Positions 1-8,308 of a DNA stretch of 64,000 nucleotides are shown here, one piece after another. Within the stretch, counting starts at the first letter, position 1. The number at the start of each line of letters is the position of its first letter. Under the pieces are notes generated by a model. That model made no database searches and was not told the origin of the DNA. It saw only the letters and a program-made list of their open reading frames with translations. The DNA is from Kribbella amoyensis (GTDB lineage: Bacteria > Actinomycetota > Actinomycetes > Propionibacteriales > Kribbellaceae): contig NZ_VIVK01000002.1 of the NCBI RefSeq assembly GCF_007828865.1, positions 558,001 to 622,000 on the forward strand, read 5' to 3'. The position numbers and the translations under genes are program-made.

Positions 1-416
1 TGGCTCCCGGCGGACACGCGACGCGCTGGGCCGACGACCTGGTCCTGGACGACGCGGAGACGCTGGCCTGGTACGAGCATCCCGGTGGTGGTCGCCGACC
101 TGTAGTCACCACGAAGCGGTACGGCGAGGGGCAGGTCACGTACGTGGGGTCTGTGCCTGATCCCGTCCTGGCTCGGTCGATCGCCGAGCTGACGGCGGTC
201 CCTGCGTGGACGGGCCTGCCGGAGTCGGTGACGGCGATGTCCGCGGTGAATCCGGCGGGCCGGCGGCTGTGGTTCGTCCACAACTGGTCGGGCGATCCGG
301 TCGAGGTGACCGTGCCGTTCGCGGTGACCGAGGTGCTGACCGAGAAGCCGGTGGCGTCTGATGAGTCGTTCGAGCTGGCGGCCCGGGACGTCCGTGTCCT
401 GAGAGAGGAACGCTGA
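1..416 (+). CDS. GH42-type beta-galactosidase, C-terminal end (partial)
   Basis: The reading frame is open from base 3 and ends in TGA at 414-416, so only the last ~137 residues of a gene starting outside the window are visible. The piece contains the motif VTTKRYGEGQVTYVG, typical of the trimerisation domain of family 42 beta-galactosidases, followed by a small beta-rich C-terminal domain (LWFVHNWSGDPVEVTVPF). GH42 enzymes release terminal beta-galactose from oligosaccharides, usually in the cytoplasm. The stop overlaps the start of the next gene by one base (TGATG), so the two galactosidases are translationally coupled. No catalytic residue lies in the visible part, so the family call rests on the C-terminal domain only. 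Confidence 0.7.
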   Translation, partial: APGGHATRWADDLVLDDAETLAWYEHPGGGRRPVVTTKRYGEGQVTYVGSVPDPVLARSIAELTAVPAWTGLPESVTAMSAVNPAGRRLWFVHNWSGDPVEVTVPFAVTEVLTEKPVASDESFELAARDVRVLREER

Positions 417-3388
417 TGTACTACGAGGACCTCGAGCCGGGGACCGGTCGCCGCGAGCCGCGGGCTTGGCTGCACTCGTCCGCTCCGGTGCTCAGCCTGA
501 ACGGCGAGTGGCGTTTCAAGCTGTCCGCGGGACCGGCCGAGGCGCCCGCCGACGTGATGACGCCCGAGTTCGCCGACGACGGCTGGGACGAGTTGACGGT
601 GCCCGGGCACTGGGTACTGCAGGGGCACGACCGGCCGCGGTACACGAACACCGCCTTCCCGTTCCCGATCGACCCGCCGCGGACCCCGGCGGCCAACCCG
701 ACCGGGGATCACCGGCACTGGTTCGAGCTGCCGGCGGACTGGCCGGACGCGCGAACGATCCTGCGGTTCGAGGGCGTCGACTCCTGCTTCAAGGTCTGGC
801 TGAACGGCGTGGAGCTGGGGACGTCCAAGGGCAGCCGGTTGCCGAGCGAGTTCGAGGTCGGCGCGCACCTGCGACCCGGGCGCAACCTGCTCGTGGTCCG
901 GGTCCACCAGTGGTCCTCGGGCAGCTACCTGGAGGACCAGGACATGTGGTGGCTGCCCGGGATCTTCCGGGACGTGACCCTGCGGAGCCGGCCGGCCGAC
1001 GGGATCGAGGACGTCTTCGTCCACGCGGACTTCGACCACGTCACCGGCGCCGGCACGATCAAGGTCGACTGTGTCAGCACGGGGCCGGCCCGTGTGCTCG
1101 TCCCCGAGCTCGGCCTCGACCTCGCGCCGGGGGAGTCGGTGACCGTTCCCGCGGTCGAGCCGTGGTCGGCCGAGATTCCCCGGTTGTACGACGCGTCCGT
1201 GGTGACGCCGGGGGAGACGGTTTCGCTGCGGATCGGCTTCCGGACGGTCACGATCGTGGACGACCAGCTCACCGTCAACGGCCGGCCGCTGTTCTTCCGG
1301 GGCGTCAACCGGCACGAGCACGACCAGTACCGGGGCCGCGCGGTCAGCGAGGAGACGATGCGGCAGGACCTCGTGCTGATGAAGCAGCACAACGTGAACG
1401 CCGTCCGGACCGCGCACTACCCGCCGCATCCCGCGTTCCTCGACCTGTGCGACGAGCTGGGCCTGTGGGTGATCGACGAGTGCGACATCGAGACGCACGG
1501 GTTCATCTACACCGACTGGGTCGGCAACCCGGTCGACGATCCGGCCTGGGCGCCGATGCTGCTGGACCGGATGCGCCGGACGGTGGAGCGGGACAAGAAC
1601 CACCCGAGCATCGTGATCTGGTCGCTGGGCAACGAGAGTCACCGCGGCCGCGTCCTCGGTGACCTCGCGGCATGGACCCGGGAGCGTGATCCGGGCCGGG
1701 CGCTGTTCTACGAACGCGATCGCAGCTACGCGTTCTCCGACTTCTACAGCCTGATGTACACCCCGCTCGACGAGCTGGAGCGGATCGGCAGCCGGACCGA
1801 GGAGGTCCCCGAGGAGACCGCCGACCACCCCGAGCTGGAGGCGCGACGGCGGGCACTGCCGTTCGTGTTGTGCGAGTACGCGCATGCGATGGGCAACGGG
1901 CCGGGCGGGCTGGCCGACTACCAGCGCGTGTTCGAGAAGTACCCGCGGTTGCAGGGCGGGTTCGTCTGGGAGTGGATCGACCACGGGCTGTTGTTGCCCG
2001 GTGCAACGGATCACGTGTACGGGGGTGCCTTCGGGGAGAAGGTGCACGGGGCGAACTTCTGCCTGGACGGGCTGCTGTTCCCCGATCGGACGCCGTCGCC
2101 GGGGTTGATCGAGTACAAGAAGGTGATCGAGCCGGTCCGGATCAGCGGGGCCGGGTCGCTGACGATCGAGAACCTGCGGTCGTTCGCGCCGCTGGACGAC
2201 CTGGAGTTCGTCTGGTCCGAGGAAGTGGACGGGGTGGAGATGCGGTCCGGCCGGTTGGAGGTACCCGCGATCGAGCCGGGCGCGTCGGCCGAACTGCCGC
2301 TGCCGGTCGAGGCGGCGGTGCCGGTCGAGCCGGCCGCCGACGGGGCGGGGGAGCGCTGGCTGACGGTACGGGCGGTCCTCGCGAAGGACGAGCCCTGGGC
2401 CGCGGCCGGCCACGAGGTCGCGTGGGCCCAGTTCCCACTGCCCGCCCATTCCGCTCAACCCGGTGAGCTCGCCGAGCCGGCCCGGGCGGCCGACCCCGCT
2501 CAGCCCGCCACGGCCGCCGTGAGGCGGCAGCCGGAGCGGAGTGGGGACGGGTTGCGGCTCGGTGGGGGTGAGTTCGACGCGCGGACCGGGCAGCTGACGC
2601 GGCTGTTCGGATTGCCGACCGACGGTCCTCGGCTGGACCTGTGGCGCGCGCCGACCGACAACGACAACGGCCAAGGCGGCCGGAACGCGACGGTCACCGC
2701 CTGGCGAGCGGCCGGCCTCGACCGGCTGGAGCACCGCGTCGACCAGGTCGAGGTGACCGACCACGAACTGACCGTTCGGACCCGCGTCGCTCCCGACGGA
2801 CTCGGCCACGGGGTCCGGACGACGTACCACTGGACCGCGAACGACGACGCGCTGAGCCTGACGGTGGCGGTCGTCCCCGACGGTCCGTGGAACGGGTCGG
2901 CGATCACGCAACCCTGCGAGAACTGGCCGCGTCTCGGCGTCCGGATGAGCCTGCCGAGCAGCCTGGACACGGTGCGCTGGTTCGGCGGCGGACCTGGTGA
3001 GGCGTACGCCGACAGCCGCGCGGCCGCTCGGGTCACGCGGCACACCAGGACCGTCGACGGTCTGCAGACGCCGTACGTCGTCCCGCAGGAGAACGGATCA
3101 CGGATCGACGTCCGCTGGGCCGAACTGACCGATGCCGACGGCAACGGGATCCGGGTGGAGGGCGCGCCGTACTTCCAGCTCACCGCGCGACGCTGGACCA
3201 CCGAGGACCTGGAGCAGGCCAAGCATCGCTCGGATCTGACCCCGCACGACCGCCTGTACGTCAACCTGGACCTGGCCCAGAACGGTCTCGGCTCCGCGTC
3301 CTGCGGTCCGGCCGCGACCGCGGACCACACGCTCGACGTCGCGGCGTACACGTTCGGGCTGACCTGGCGACAATTCGGTGGCCGCTGA
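416..3388 (+). CDS. GH2 beta-galactosidase (LacZ-like)
   Basis: A 990-residue protein with the full GH2 layout: jelly-roll sugar-binding domain (about 15-200), immunoglobulin-like domain, TIM barrel (about 290-590), second beta domain and a C-terminal galactosidase small-chain domain beginning near WRAPTDNDNG. The acid/base Glu is E407 in WSLGNESH and the nucleophile is E487 in LCEYAHAMGNG. No signal peptide is visible, so it probably acts on imported galactosides. A Pro/Ala-rich linker (LAEPARAADPAQPATAA) separates the last two domains and is longer than usual. It is coupled to the GH42 gene upstream. The length fits the LacZ class (about 1,000 residues). Confidence 0.93.
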   Translation: MYYEDLEPGTGRREPRAWLHSSAPVLSLNGEWRFKLSAGPAEAPADVMTPEFADDGWDELTVPGHWVLQGHDRPRYTNTAFPFPIDPPRTPAANPTGDHRHWFELPADWPDARTILRFEGVDSCFKVWLNGVELGTSKGSRLPSEFEVGAHLRPGRNLLVVRVHQWSSGSYLEDQDMWWLPGIFRDVTLRSRPADGIEDVFVHADFDHVTGAGTIKVDCVSTGPARVLVPELGLDLAPGESVTVPAVEPWSAEIPRLYDASVVTPGETVSLRIGFRTVTIVDDQLTVNGRPLFFRGVNRHEHDQYRGRAVSEETMRQDLVLMKQHNVNAVRTAHYPPHPAFLDLCDELGLWVIDECDIETHGFIYTDWVGNPVDDPAWAPMLLDRMRRTVERDKNHPSIVIWSLGNESHRGRVLGDLAAWTRERDPGRALFYERDRSYAFSDFYSLMYTPLDELERIGSRTEEVPEETADHPELEARRRALPFVLCEYAHAMGNGPGGLADYQRVFEKYPRLQGGFVWEWIDHGLLLPGATDHVYGGAFGEKVHGANFCLDGLLFPDRTPSPGLIEYKKVIEPVRISGAGSLTIENLRSFAPLDDLEFVWSEEVDGVEMRSGRLEVPAIEPGASAELPLPVEAAVPVEPAADGAGERWLTVRAVLAKDEPWAAAGHEVAWAQFPLPAHSAQPGELAEPARAADPAQPATAAVRRQPERSGDGLRLGGGEFDARTGQLTRLFGLPTDGPRLDLWRAPTDNDNGQGGRNATVTAWRAAGLDRLEHRVDQVEVTDHELTVRTRVAPDGLGHGVRTTYHWTANDDALSLTVAVVPDGPWNGSAITQPCENWPRLGVRMSLPSSLDTVRWFGGGPGEAYADSRAAARVTRHTRTVDGLQTPYVVPQENGSRIDVRWAELTDADGNGIRVEGAPYFQLTARRWTTEDLEQAKHRSDLTPHDRLYVNLDLAQNGLGSASCGPAATADHTLDVAAYTFGLTWRQFGGR

Positions 3389-3396
3389 CCACCGAG

Positions 3397-3540
3397 TGTG
3401 ACATCCTCGGCGGCATGAAGAGTTTCTTCCGACTGAGCTAGCTCCCGCTGGCCAGTCCCGAGGCATATCGCCCGCAGCCAGCGAGGCGGGAGCGGTCCGT
3501 CCGGCCGCTCCCGACTGCTGCCCGGGAGAGCTCTTCTTTT
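3397..3540 (+). promoter_or_regulatory. erm-like attenuator: leader peptide plus alternative hairpins
   Basis: The gap before the methyltransferase gene holds a short ORF at 3415-3441 (ATG to TAG, peptide MKSFFRLS) and four complementary segments. Segment 1 (3441-3448, touching the leader stop) pairs with segment 2 (3486-3493); a further CGCTGGC/GCCAGCG pairing can extend this stem. Segment 2 (3487-3495) pairs alternatively with segment 3 (3505-3513), nine perfect base pairs. Segment 3 (3508-3513) pairs with segment 4 (3523-3528). Segment 4, GGGAG, is also the only Shine-Dalgarno-like element for the TTG start at 3539, and a T-rich run follows it. The states 1:2+3:4 and 2:3 exclude each other. 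This is the logic of leader-peptide control of resistance methyltransferases. A ribosome stalled on the leader would cover segment 1 and expose the ribosome-binding site. The pairings are read directly from sequence; the mechanism is inferred. Confidence 0.6.
3415..3441 (+). CDS. Putative 8-residue leader peptide MKSFFRLS
   Basis: A nine-codon ORF (ATG AAG AGT TTC TTC CGA CTG AGC TAG) immediately before the first arm of the hairpin array. There is no strong Shine-Dalgarno sequence, but a weak TGACAT -10-like hexamer at 3399-3404 would start transcription close to the ATG, so translation could be near-leaderless, which is common in actinomycetes. The Arg-Leu at positions 6-7 just before the end recalls the arrest site of short macrolide-responsive leaders such as ErmDL. 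That comparison is from memory and only suggestive. Confidence 0.45.
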   Translation: MKSFFRLS

Positions 3541-4543
3541 GTTGGTCCTTGTGCGGACAGTCACAGGGTTGGAGCAGTTGGCGGCCGAGGAACTGGCCGC
3601 TGCCCAGCACCGTGTGATCGACCTGTCCAGACGGCAACTCGTCATCGAACCCCACGACGCGACGGTCGTCACCAGTCCACCCAGGCTGGCCGACGACCTG
3701 TTCCTGATCCACGATGCGGTCCCTGATCCGGGGCATACCCGGCAGGCGCTGGCCGACGCCGTCCCCGCGATCCAGCTGACCGGTGAGCCGGCCGACTTCG
3801 CGGTGACGGCGTCGTTCCAGGGCCGGCGCAACTTCAACCGGTACGACATCGAGGACCTTGTCGGCGAGCGACTCCGCGAGCTCACCGGCGGTCGGTACCA
3901 CTCACGTCGCGAGGGCGTGACGCCGCCGGTCGATCGCGTCGATTGGCGCGTCGTCCTCGACGGCAAGACGCTCTGGGTCGGGAGGCGGCCCTTCGCCGTT
4001 CCGTTGCACCGTCGCGAGTGGCGCCGGCACACGGTGACCGGCAGCCTGCACCCGCCGGTGGCCGCGGCGATCGCGCGGCTGGGACGCCTGGCGCCGGGCC
4101 TCCAGGTCCTCGACCCGTTCTGCGGTGCCGGCACGTTGCTGCTGGAGGCGCACGCCGTCGAACCGGGGGCGACGTACCGCGGGATCGATCGGCAGCCGGC
4201 CGCGATCGCGGCGGCGCGGGCGAACACACCGTACGGCGCGGAGATCGCTTGGCAGGAAGGAGATGCGAGGCAGGTGCGGGGATCGGTGGACCGGATCCTC
4301 ACGAATCCACCATGGGACGTCCGGCTCGGGATCGGCCCTCTCGGCCCGTACCTGCGGCAGTGGCGCCGGGTCCTTCGCCCGGACGGCCTGCTCGTGGCGA
4401 TCGTGAACCACGAGCAGGCTGAGCGGATCGGCGGGGACGCCGCCTGGCAGATCCTCGACGAGTACGACGTCGCGGTCGCCGGGCAGCATCCCCGGATCCT
4501 GGTGGCCGGACTCCGTCAGCGCGGGGTGACGAAGGTGAGGTAG
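3539..4543 (+). CDS. THUMP-type SAM-dependent RNA methyltransferase
   Basis: A 334-residue protein resembling the Trm14/TrmN/RlmL group that methylates guanine N2 in tRNA or rRNA. The N-terminal ~150 residues look like a reduced THUMP/RNA-binding region (LVRTVTGLEQLAAEEL). The C-terminal half is a Rossmann methyltransferase with SAM motif I DPFCGAGTLLLEA at D192 and the catalytic motif NPPWD at N256, the N-P-P-aromatic form used for amino-group methylation. The start is TTG 3539, chosen because GGGAG lies ten bases upstream; GTG 3551 is an alternative. The RNA target cannot be told from sequence. The attenuator in front suggests induction by a ribosome-targeting signal. Its last 28 bases overlap the convergent gene 4516-7296. 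Confidence 0.8.
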   Translation: MLVLVRTVTGLEQLAAEELAAAQHRVIDLSRRQLVIEPHDATVVTSPPRLADDLFLIHDAVPDPGHTRQALADAVPAIQLTGEPADFAVTASFQGRRNFNRYDIEDLVGERLRELTGGRYHSRREGVTPPVDRVDWRVVLDGKTLWVGRRPFAVPLHRREWRRHTVTGSLHPPVAAAIARLGRLAPGLQVLDPFCGAGTLLLEAHAVEPGATYRGIDRQPAAIAAARANTPYGAEIAWQEGDARQVRGSVDRILTNPPWDVRLGIGPLGPYLRQWRRVLRPDGLLVAIVNHEQAERIGGDAAWQILDEYDVAVAGQHPRILVAGLRQRGVTKVR

Positions 4544-7296
4544 GTCGAGTTCCCCTTGTCGGCGACACCGGAGTTGGCGCCGAGCTTCACCTCACCGGCC
4601 GGGACGTCGCGCCGGAACAGGATCAGCCGCTGGTCCGTCGTGCCGACCGTCTCGCCGGTGCGGGTGAAGGACTTCAGCCACTCCGGCCACCACACCCCCT
4701 CACCGCGGGCGTCGAACGCGACGTACACGGTCGCCGGCCGGCTCACGTCGAAGGTGAGGTAGTCGGTACTGGTGTTCTTCGAGTCGTCGTTCGCCCCCGG
4801 GATCAGGGCCTGCCCGGTCAACGGCGCCGGGAGGTCCGTGATCGTGTAGCTGCGGTCGACGTAGATCTGGGCACCGGGCTGTGCCTTGACCAGGTTCTGC
4901 AGCTTCTCCGGCTTCTGAACGGTGACCAGGTCGCTCCGCAGCGGCGGCTCGCTCTTCTGGACCCCGAGGATCCGCGTACCCACCGTCTTCACCTGGTCGG
5001 CCGGCTGACCGGTCAACGGCGCGAATCCGAACGAGGACAGCGGTACGGCGACCCGCTCCACGACGTACCCGTGGTTCGGCACGACGGGGACGGTCACGAT
5101 CTCGTCCGACGTCGGCGCGACCACGGTCCGTCCGGTCCGCTGGTCGACGACCCGGACCTGCTCGCCCTTCCACGGGTTGCGGACGCGGAGCGAGTCCTTG
5201 CTGCCGGCCTGGATCCCGACCACGCTCGGGATGCCGCCCTTGACCTCGGTACTGATCCGGTGGCCGCCTTCGATCTGGACCGACCCGGCCACGTCCCAGT
5301 CACCCGGCCACGCAGGAGCCACGTGCACGACGCCGTCGTACGCCTGGACCAGCGCCTCCTGGAGACCGGTGGTGAGGACGCCGCCCCACTCGTTGTAAAA
5401 GCTCTGCTGGCGGACCGCCTCGCGGCCGGTGCGGTGCACGGTGAAGCCGTTCGGGAAGATCTGGAAGTCCTGGATCCCCTTCAGCAGCATCCGTTTCACC
5501 TCGTCGGCCTGGCCGAGTCGCGCGGCCCAGGTGCTGTCCATCCCCCAGTCCTTGTCCTGCGGGTAGACCCGTTGCCGGTACGTCGCCTGCAGCAGTTCGG
5601 AGTTCTCGTCGAACTGGCCCCACGGCCAGAGCGCCTCCATCTCCGGGTTCTGCGTGTTCTGCGGGGCTTCGTCGGTCCCGGACCACGCCAGGACCTGCTC
5701 CCCGTTGCGCTCGATCGTCCGGAACGGCGGCAGCTTCGTCACCGCGTCCCGCAACCGCGTCGCCATCGCGGTGTCCCCCCGGGCGGCGGCGAGATCGGCG
5801 ACGATCGGGAACACCACCCGCATGCCGGCGAGGTCGGGCGTCGGGTCGTCGGTGTCCCACTGCACCTCGAGCGCGTTGACGTTCTCCAGGTGGAGGTAGC
5901 CGTCGCTCCCGGGCTTCAGGACGGACAGGTGGAACTCGACGATGTCGCGCATCAACGGGTACGCGCGGTCGAGCAGTGCCTGGTCACCGGTGAACCGGTA
6001 CTGCTGCCAGATGTTGTTCACGAGCTCGGGTCCGCTGCTCAGGATCCGCTTCACCCAGCCCGGCTCGCCGGTGTTGTCGCAGCCGTCCCCGGTCCCGTCG
6101 TACCGGAGGAACTCGGGCACGCAGGTACCCTTCCCGCCGATCCAGTGGTCCTTGGTCCACTGCTTCATCAGGTCGGCCCGGTCGAGATAGAAGCGGAAGT
6201 ACGGCGCGTTGTACTCCGCGATCCCGGCGCCGAGGTTCGACGAGACCAGCATCCGCAGGTTGAAGTGCCAGTACGAGTCCTGGGCCCAGTCGGCCTGGTC
6301 CTTGGCCGAGCTGAACATCCGGACCACGGCCCCGTGCGTACTCGGGACCGCGGACCGCATCGACGCGGCCATCGTGTACAGCTGGACGGTGCGCAGGTTC
6401 TCGACGTACTCGCCGGAGCCGTCCGCCGAGGTGATCCGCAGCGGCGCGGCTTTGGCCCAGAACGCGTGCCACCAGTCCGTGTGCCGTTGGGGTGTGCGCG
6501 GATCGTCGGCGTCCTTCACCGCCTTCTGCGCGGCCGCGGCGACGTCACCGCCGGTGTAGTAGGGCACCCCGACGACGAGACGGAACGAGCCGTCCGCGTT
6601 CGGGCGGAAGGTGAGCCGGACCGTCAACGGGTCGACCACCTCGGCGGAGACGTCGCGCGCCTTGGCGGTCATCGCGGCCACGGCACCCGTCGTACTGCCG
6701 GACGCGGCGTCGTGGAACGTCTCGGCGAGGGCGGCGACGGTCTTGGCCGCGCTCGCCTTCGGGGTCCGGCCGTCCCAGAGCTTCAGGTCGGCGGTCTGCT
6801 CCTTTCCCGGATCGGCGCCGGTGACCTCCAGGACGAACTGGTCGGCGTCGGCGCGGACGTAGCTGCGGGCCGACATCCCACCGCCGCGCTGGACCACCTG
6901 GCCGTCGTACAGGGCGAGCCGGCCGGAGTAGTCGCCCGCGCGCATCAACGGGTCCAGGCCCGGCACCACCAGGCGGCCGGCGGACTTGAGCAGGGGGAAG
7001 GTGTCGACCCGGTTGAGCTGGGCGCTGTAGCCCTTCTCGGCCCAGACGGCGGCACCGAGCTTGCCGTTGCCGACCGGCATCGCCTGGTATGCGCGCCACG
7101 CCGGTCCTTCCTGGACCAGGTCGGAGCGGGCGACGAGGCCGGCCGGGTCGGTCCGCAACGCGCCGTCGCGCCACGCGGTGGTGGCGCGGTCGGCCGGGGC
7201 GTCGGGTTCGGCGGCGGCGGAGCTGGTGCCGATCGCACCGGCACTGACGGCGAGCAGGGTCGCGAGTAGGGGCAGCGTCCATCGAACTGGCTGCAT
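4516..7296 (-). CDS. Secreted GH95-related glycoside hydrolase
   Basis: A 926-residue exported protein. ATG 7296 is chosen because GAAAGG precedes it by eight bases and it gives a clean signal peptide (MQPVRWTLPLLATLLAVSAG, then an SSAAA cleavage region near 30). The N-terminal domain has PVGNGKLGAAVWAEKGYSAQ, the counterpart of the IGNGRLGAMV motif of GH95 alpha-L-fucosidases. The middle part is an (alpha/alpha)6-barrel-like region (DSYWHFNLRMLVSSNLGAG, MEALWPWGQF, STWAARLG), followed by beta-rich C-terminal domains. It differs from canonical GH95 (no NINAEMNYW motif), so it belongs to a distant DUF5703-like branch and its substrate is uncertain. It is divergent from the LacI-regulated operon and shares its operators, implying co-induction. 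Confidence 0.72.
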   Translation of the reverse strand: MQPVRWTLPLLATLLAVSAGAIGTSSAAAEPDAPADRATTAWRDGALRTDPAGLVARSDLVQEGPAWRAYQAMPVGNGKLGAAVWAEKGYSAQLNRVDTFPLLKSAGRLVVPGLDPLMRAGDYSGRLALYDGQVVQRGGGMSARSYVRADADQFVLEVTGADPGKEQTADLKLWDGRTPKASAAKTVAALAETFHDAASGSTTGAVAAMTAKARDVSAEVVDPLTVRLTFRPNADGSFRLVVGVPYYTGGDVAAAAQKAVKDADDPRTPQRHTDWWHAFWAKAAPLRITSADGSGEYVENLRTVQLYTMAASMRSAVPSTHGAVVRMFSSAKDQADWAQDSYWHFNLRMLVSSNLGAGIAEYNAPYFRFYLDRADLMKQWTKDHWIGGKGTCVPEFLRYDGTGDGCDNTGEPGWVKRILSSGPELVNNIWQQYRFTGDQALLDRAYPLMRDIVEFHLSVLKPGSDGYLHLENVNALEVQWDTDDPTPDLAGMRVVFPIVADLAAARGDTAMATRLRDAVTKLPPFRTIERNGEQVLAWSGTDEAPQNTQNPEMEALWPWGQFDENSELLQATYRQRVYPQDKDWGMDSTWAARLGQADEVKRMLLKGIQDFQIFPNGFTVHRTGREAVRQQSFYNEWGGVLTTGLQEALVQAYDGVVHVAPAWPGDWDVAGSVQIEGGHRISTEVKGGIPSVVGIQAGSKDSLRVRNPWKGEQVRVVDQRTGRTVVAPTSDEIVTVPVVPNHGYVVERVAVPLSSFGFAPLTGQPADQVKTVGTRILGVQKSEPPLRSDLVTVQKPEKLQNLVKAQPGAQIYVDRSYTITDLPAPLTGQALIPGANDDSKNTSTDYLTFDVSRPATVYVAFDARGEGVWWPEWLKSFTRTGETVGTTDQRLILFRRDVPAGEVKLGANSGVADKGNSTYLTFVTPR

Positions 7297-7363
7297 CACG
7301 TGAACCTTTCGGATGGGCGGACCGGGTCCGTGAGTCCTGACCATGGCCTCGGCGGCCGATCTG

Positions 7364-7377
7364 TGCGAACGTTTGCA
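7364..7377. promoter_or_regulatory. LacI-type operator O1
   Basis: TGCGAACGTTTGCA is a near-perfect palindrome (12 of 14 positions symmetric) with the central CG expected for LacI/GalR-family operators. It lies just downstream of the candidate minus-strand promoter, so a bound repressor would block transcription of the GH95-related gene 4516-7296. Confidence 0.55.
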
Positions 7378-7382
7378 CTGGT

Positions 7383-7392
7383 CAATCGATTG
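7383..7392. promoter_or_regulatory. LacI-type operator O2
   Basis: CAATCGATTG is a perfect palindrome matching the AANCGNTT core of LacI-family operators, in the context GGTCAATCGATTGCAC. It sits immediately downstream of the minus-strand -10 hexamer (7394-7399). Nearly the same 16 bases recur at 7496-7511, 115 bases away (about eleven turns of DNA), so the two sites face the same side of the helix and could be joined by looping. Confidence 0.65.
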
Positions 7393-7393
7393 C

Positions 7394-7422
7394 ACGATAG
7401 ACGGGCGCCGGGACCGTGACAA
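7394..7422 (-). promoter_or_regulatory. Promoter for the GH95-related gene
   Basis: On the minus strand TTGTCA (7422-7417) and TATCGT (7399-7394) are separated by 17 bases, a good sigma-70-type fit. Transcription would start inside or next to operator O2, which suits repression by a LacI-type protein. Confidence 0.5.
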
Positions 7423-7461
7423 GAGTTCGGTGGACCTGCGTTCCGCCGCTCAGATCGGGTC

Positions 7462-7491
7462 TTGCACTCGCACCGATTCGGCAACTATGGT
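7462..7491 (+). promoter_or_regulatory. Promoter for the eleven-gene operon
   Basis: TTGCAC at 7462-7467 and TATGGT at 7486-7491 are 18 bases apart. The expected start of transcription falls in operator O3 (7498-7507). The -10 hexamer includes the ATG at 7487, which argues against using that codon as the start of the dehydrogenase gene. Confidence 0.5.
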
Positions 7492-7497
7492 TCCGGT

Positions 7498-7507
7498 CAA
7501 TCGATTG
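7498..7507. promoter_or_regulatory. LacI-type operator O3
   Basis: A second exact copy of CAATCGATTG, in the context GGTCAATCGATTGAAC. It covers the predicted transcription start and lies four bases before the Shine-Dalgarno GGAG at 7511-7514 of the first operon gene. The LacI-family regulator at 17851-18888, last gene of this operon, is the likely ligand-responsive binder (inference). Confidence 0.65.
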
Positions 7508-7519
7508 AACGGAGATCGC

Positions 7520-8308
7520 GTGACCGCCCCTCACGACGCCGCCCTCACCCTGAGCGGCCGCCGCGTGCTCGTCACCGGAGCCGCCGGCGGCCTGGGTCGA
7601 GCCGTCGCCCGCAGCCTGCTCGACCTCGGTGCCTCGGTGGCCCTGGCCGACCTCAGCGCCGAGGGTCTGCAGGCCACCGCGGCAGTCCTTCCCGACGGTG
7701 CCGAGCCTGTCCTGCTCGCTGGTGACCTGTCGGACGAGACCTACGCGACCGACCTCGCCGGGACGGCCGCGGCCGGGCTCGGCGGCCTCGACGGGTTGGT
7801 GAACGCGGTCGGCGTGATGCGGACGGCGCCGTTGCGCGAGCTGAGCGGGACCGAATGGCGCCGGGTGATCGACGTCAACCTGAACTCGGTCTTCCAGGTC
7901 ACGCAGGGTGCGGCGGCCGTGATGTCCCGCGGCTCGATCGTGAACATCGCCTCGGTGGCGGGCCGGTCCGGGCGGCCGGACGCCGCGCACTACGCCGCCT
8001 CGAAGGCCGGGTTGCTGTCCCTGACGAAGTCGGCCGCGCTCGCGCTCGGTCCTGACCTCCGGGTGAACGCCGTCTGCCCCGGAATCTTCCTCACCCCGAT
8101 GTGGGACGGGATCCTCGCCGACCGCGACAAGGCGTTCGGTGCCGGCGCGGGCGCGGAGTACTTGCGCTCGGTCACCGACCGGACCGCGCTGGGCCGGGTC
8201 GGCGAACCGGCCGAGCTGGCCGCGGTGGTGGCGTTCCTGCTCAGCGACCTGGCCTCGTTCGTGACCGGCCAGGCGATCAACGTCGACGGCGGACTGGAGA
8301 TGCACTGA
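7520..8308 (+). CDS. SDR-family NAD(P)-dependent dehydrogenase
   Basis: A 262-residue classical short-chain dehydrogenase. The cofactor motif TGAAGGLG is at 19-26, N-A-V-G marks the NAG position, and the catalytic YAASK follows SIVNIASVAG. GTG 7520 is chosen because GGAG sits five bases upstream; upstream in-frame ATGs fall in promoter DNA. First gene of the operon, with its stop overlapping the next start by one base (TGATG). In a non-phosphorylated deoxysugar pathway it could oxidise the sugar to a lactone or a 2-keto-3-deoxy acid to the diketo form. The exact substrate is not readable. Confidence 0.85.
   Translation: MTAPHDAALTLSGRRVLVTGAAGGLGRAVARSLLDLGASVALADLSAEGLQATAAVLPDGAEPVLLAGDLSDETYATDLAGTAAAGLGGLDGLVNAVGVMRTAPLRELSGTEWRRVIDVNLNSVFQVTQGAAAVMSRGSIVNIASVAGRSGRPDAAHYAASKAGLLSLTKSAALALGPDLRVNAVCPGIFLTPMWDGILADRDKAFGAGAGAEYLRSVTDRTALGRVGEPAELAAVVAFLLSDLASFVTGQAINVDGGLEMH

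Noticed and set aside
4516..4543. 28-base overlap of convergent genes as a sign of frameshift
   Set aside because: Both C-termini read normally to their own stops; small tail-to-tail overlaps are common in compact genomes.
7343..7519. N-terminal extension of the SDR gene from upstream ATG codons
   Set aside because: This stretch holds the promoters and operators, and GTG 7520 has a proper ribosome-binding site.
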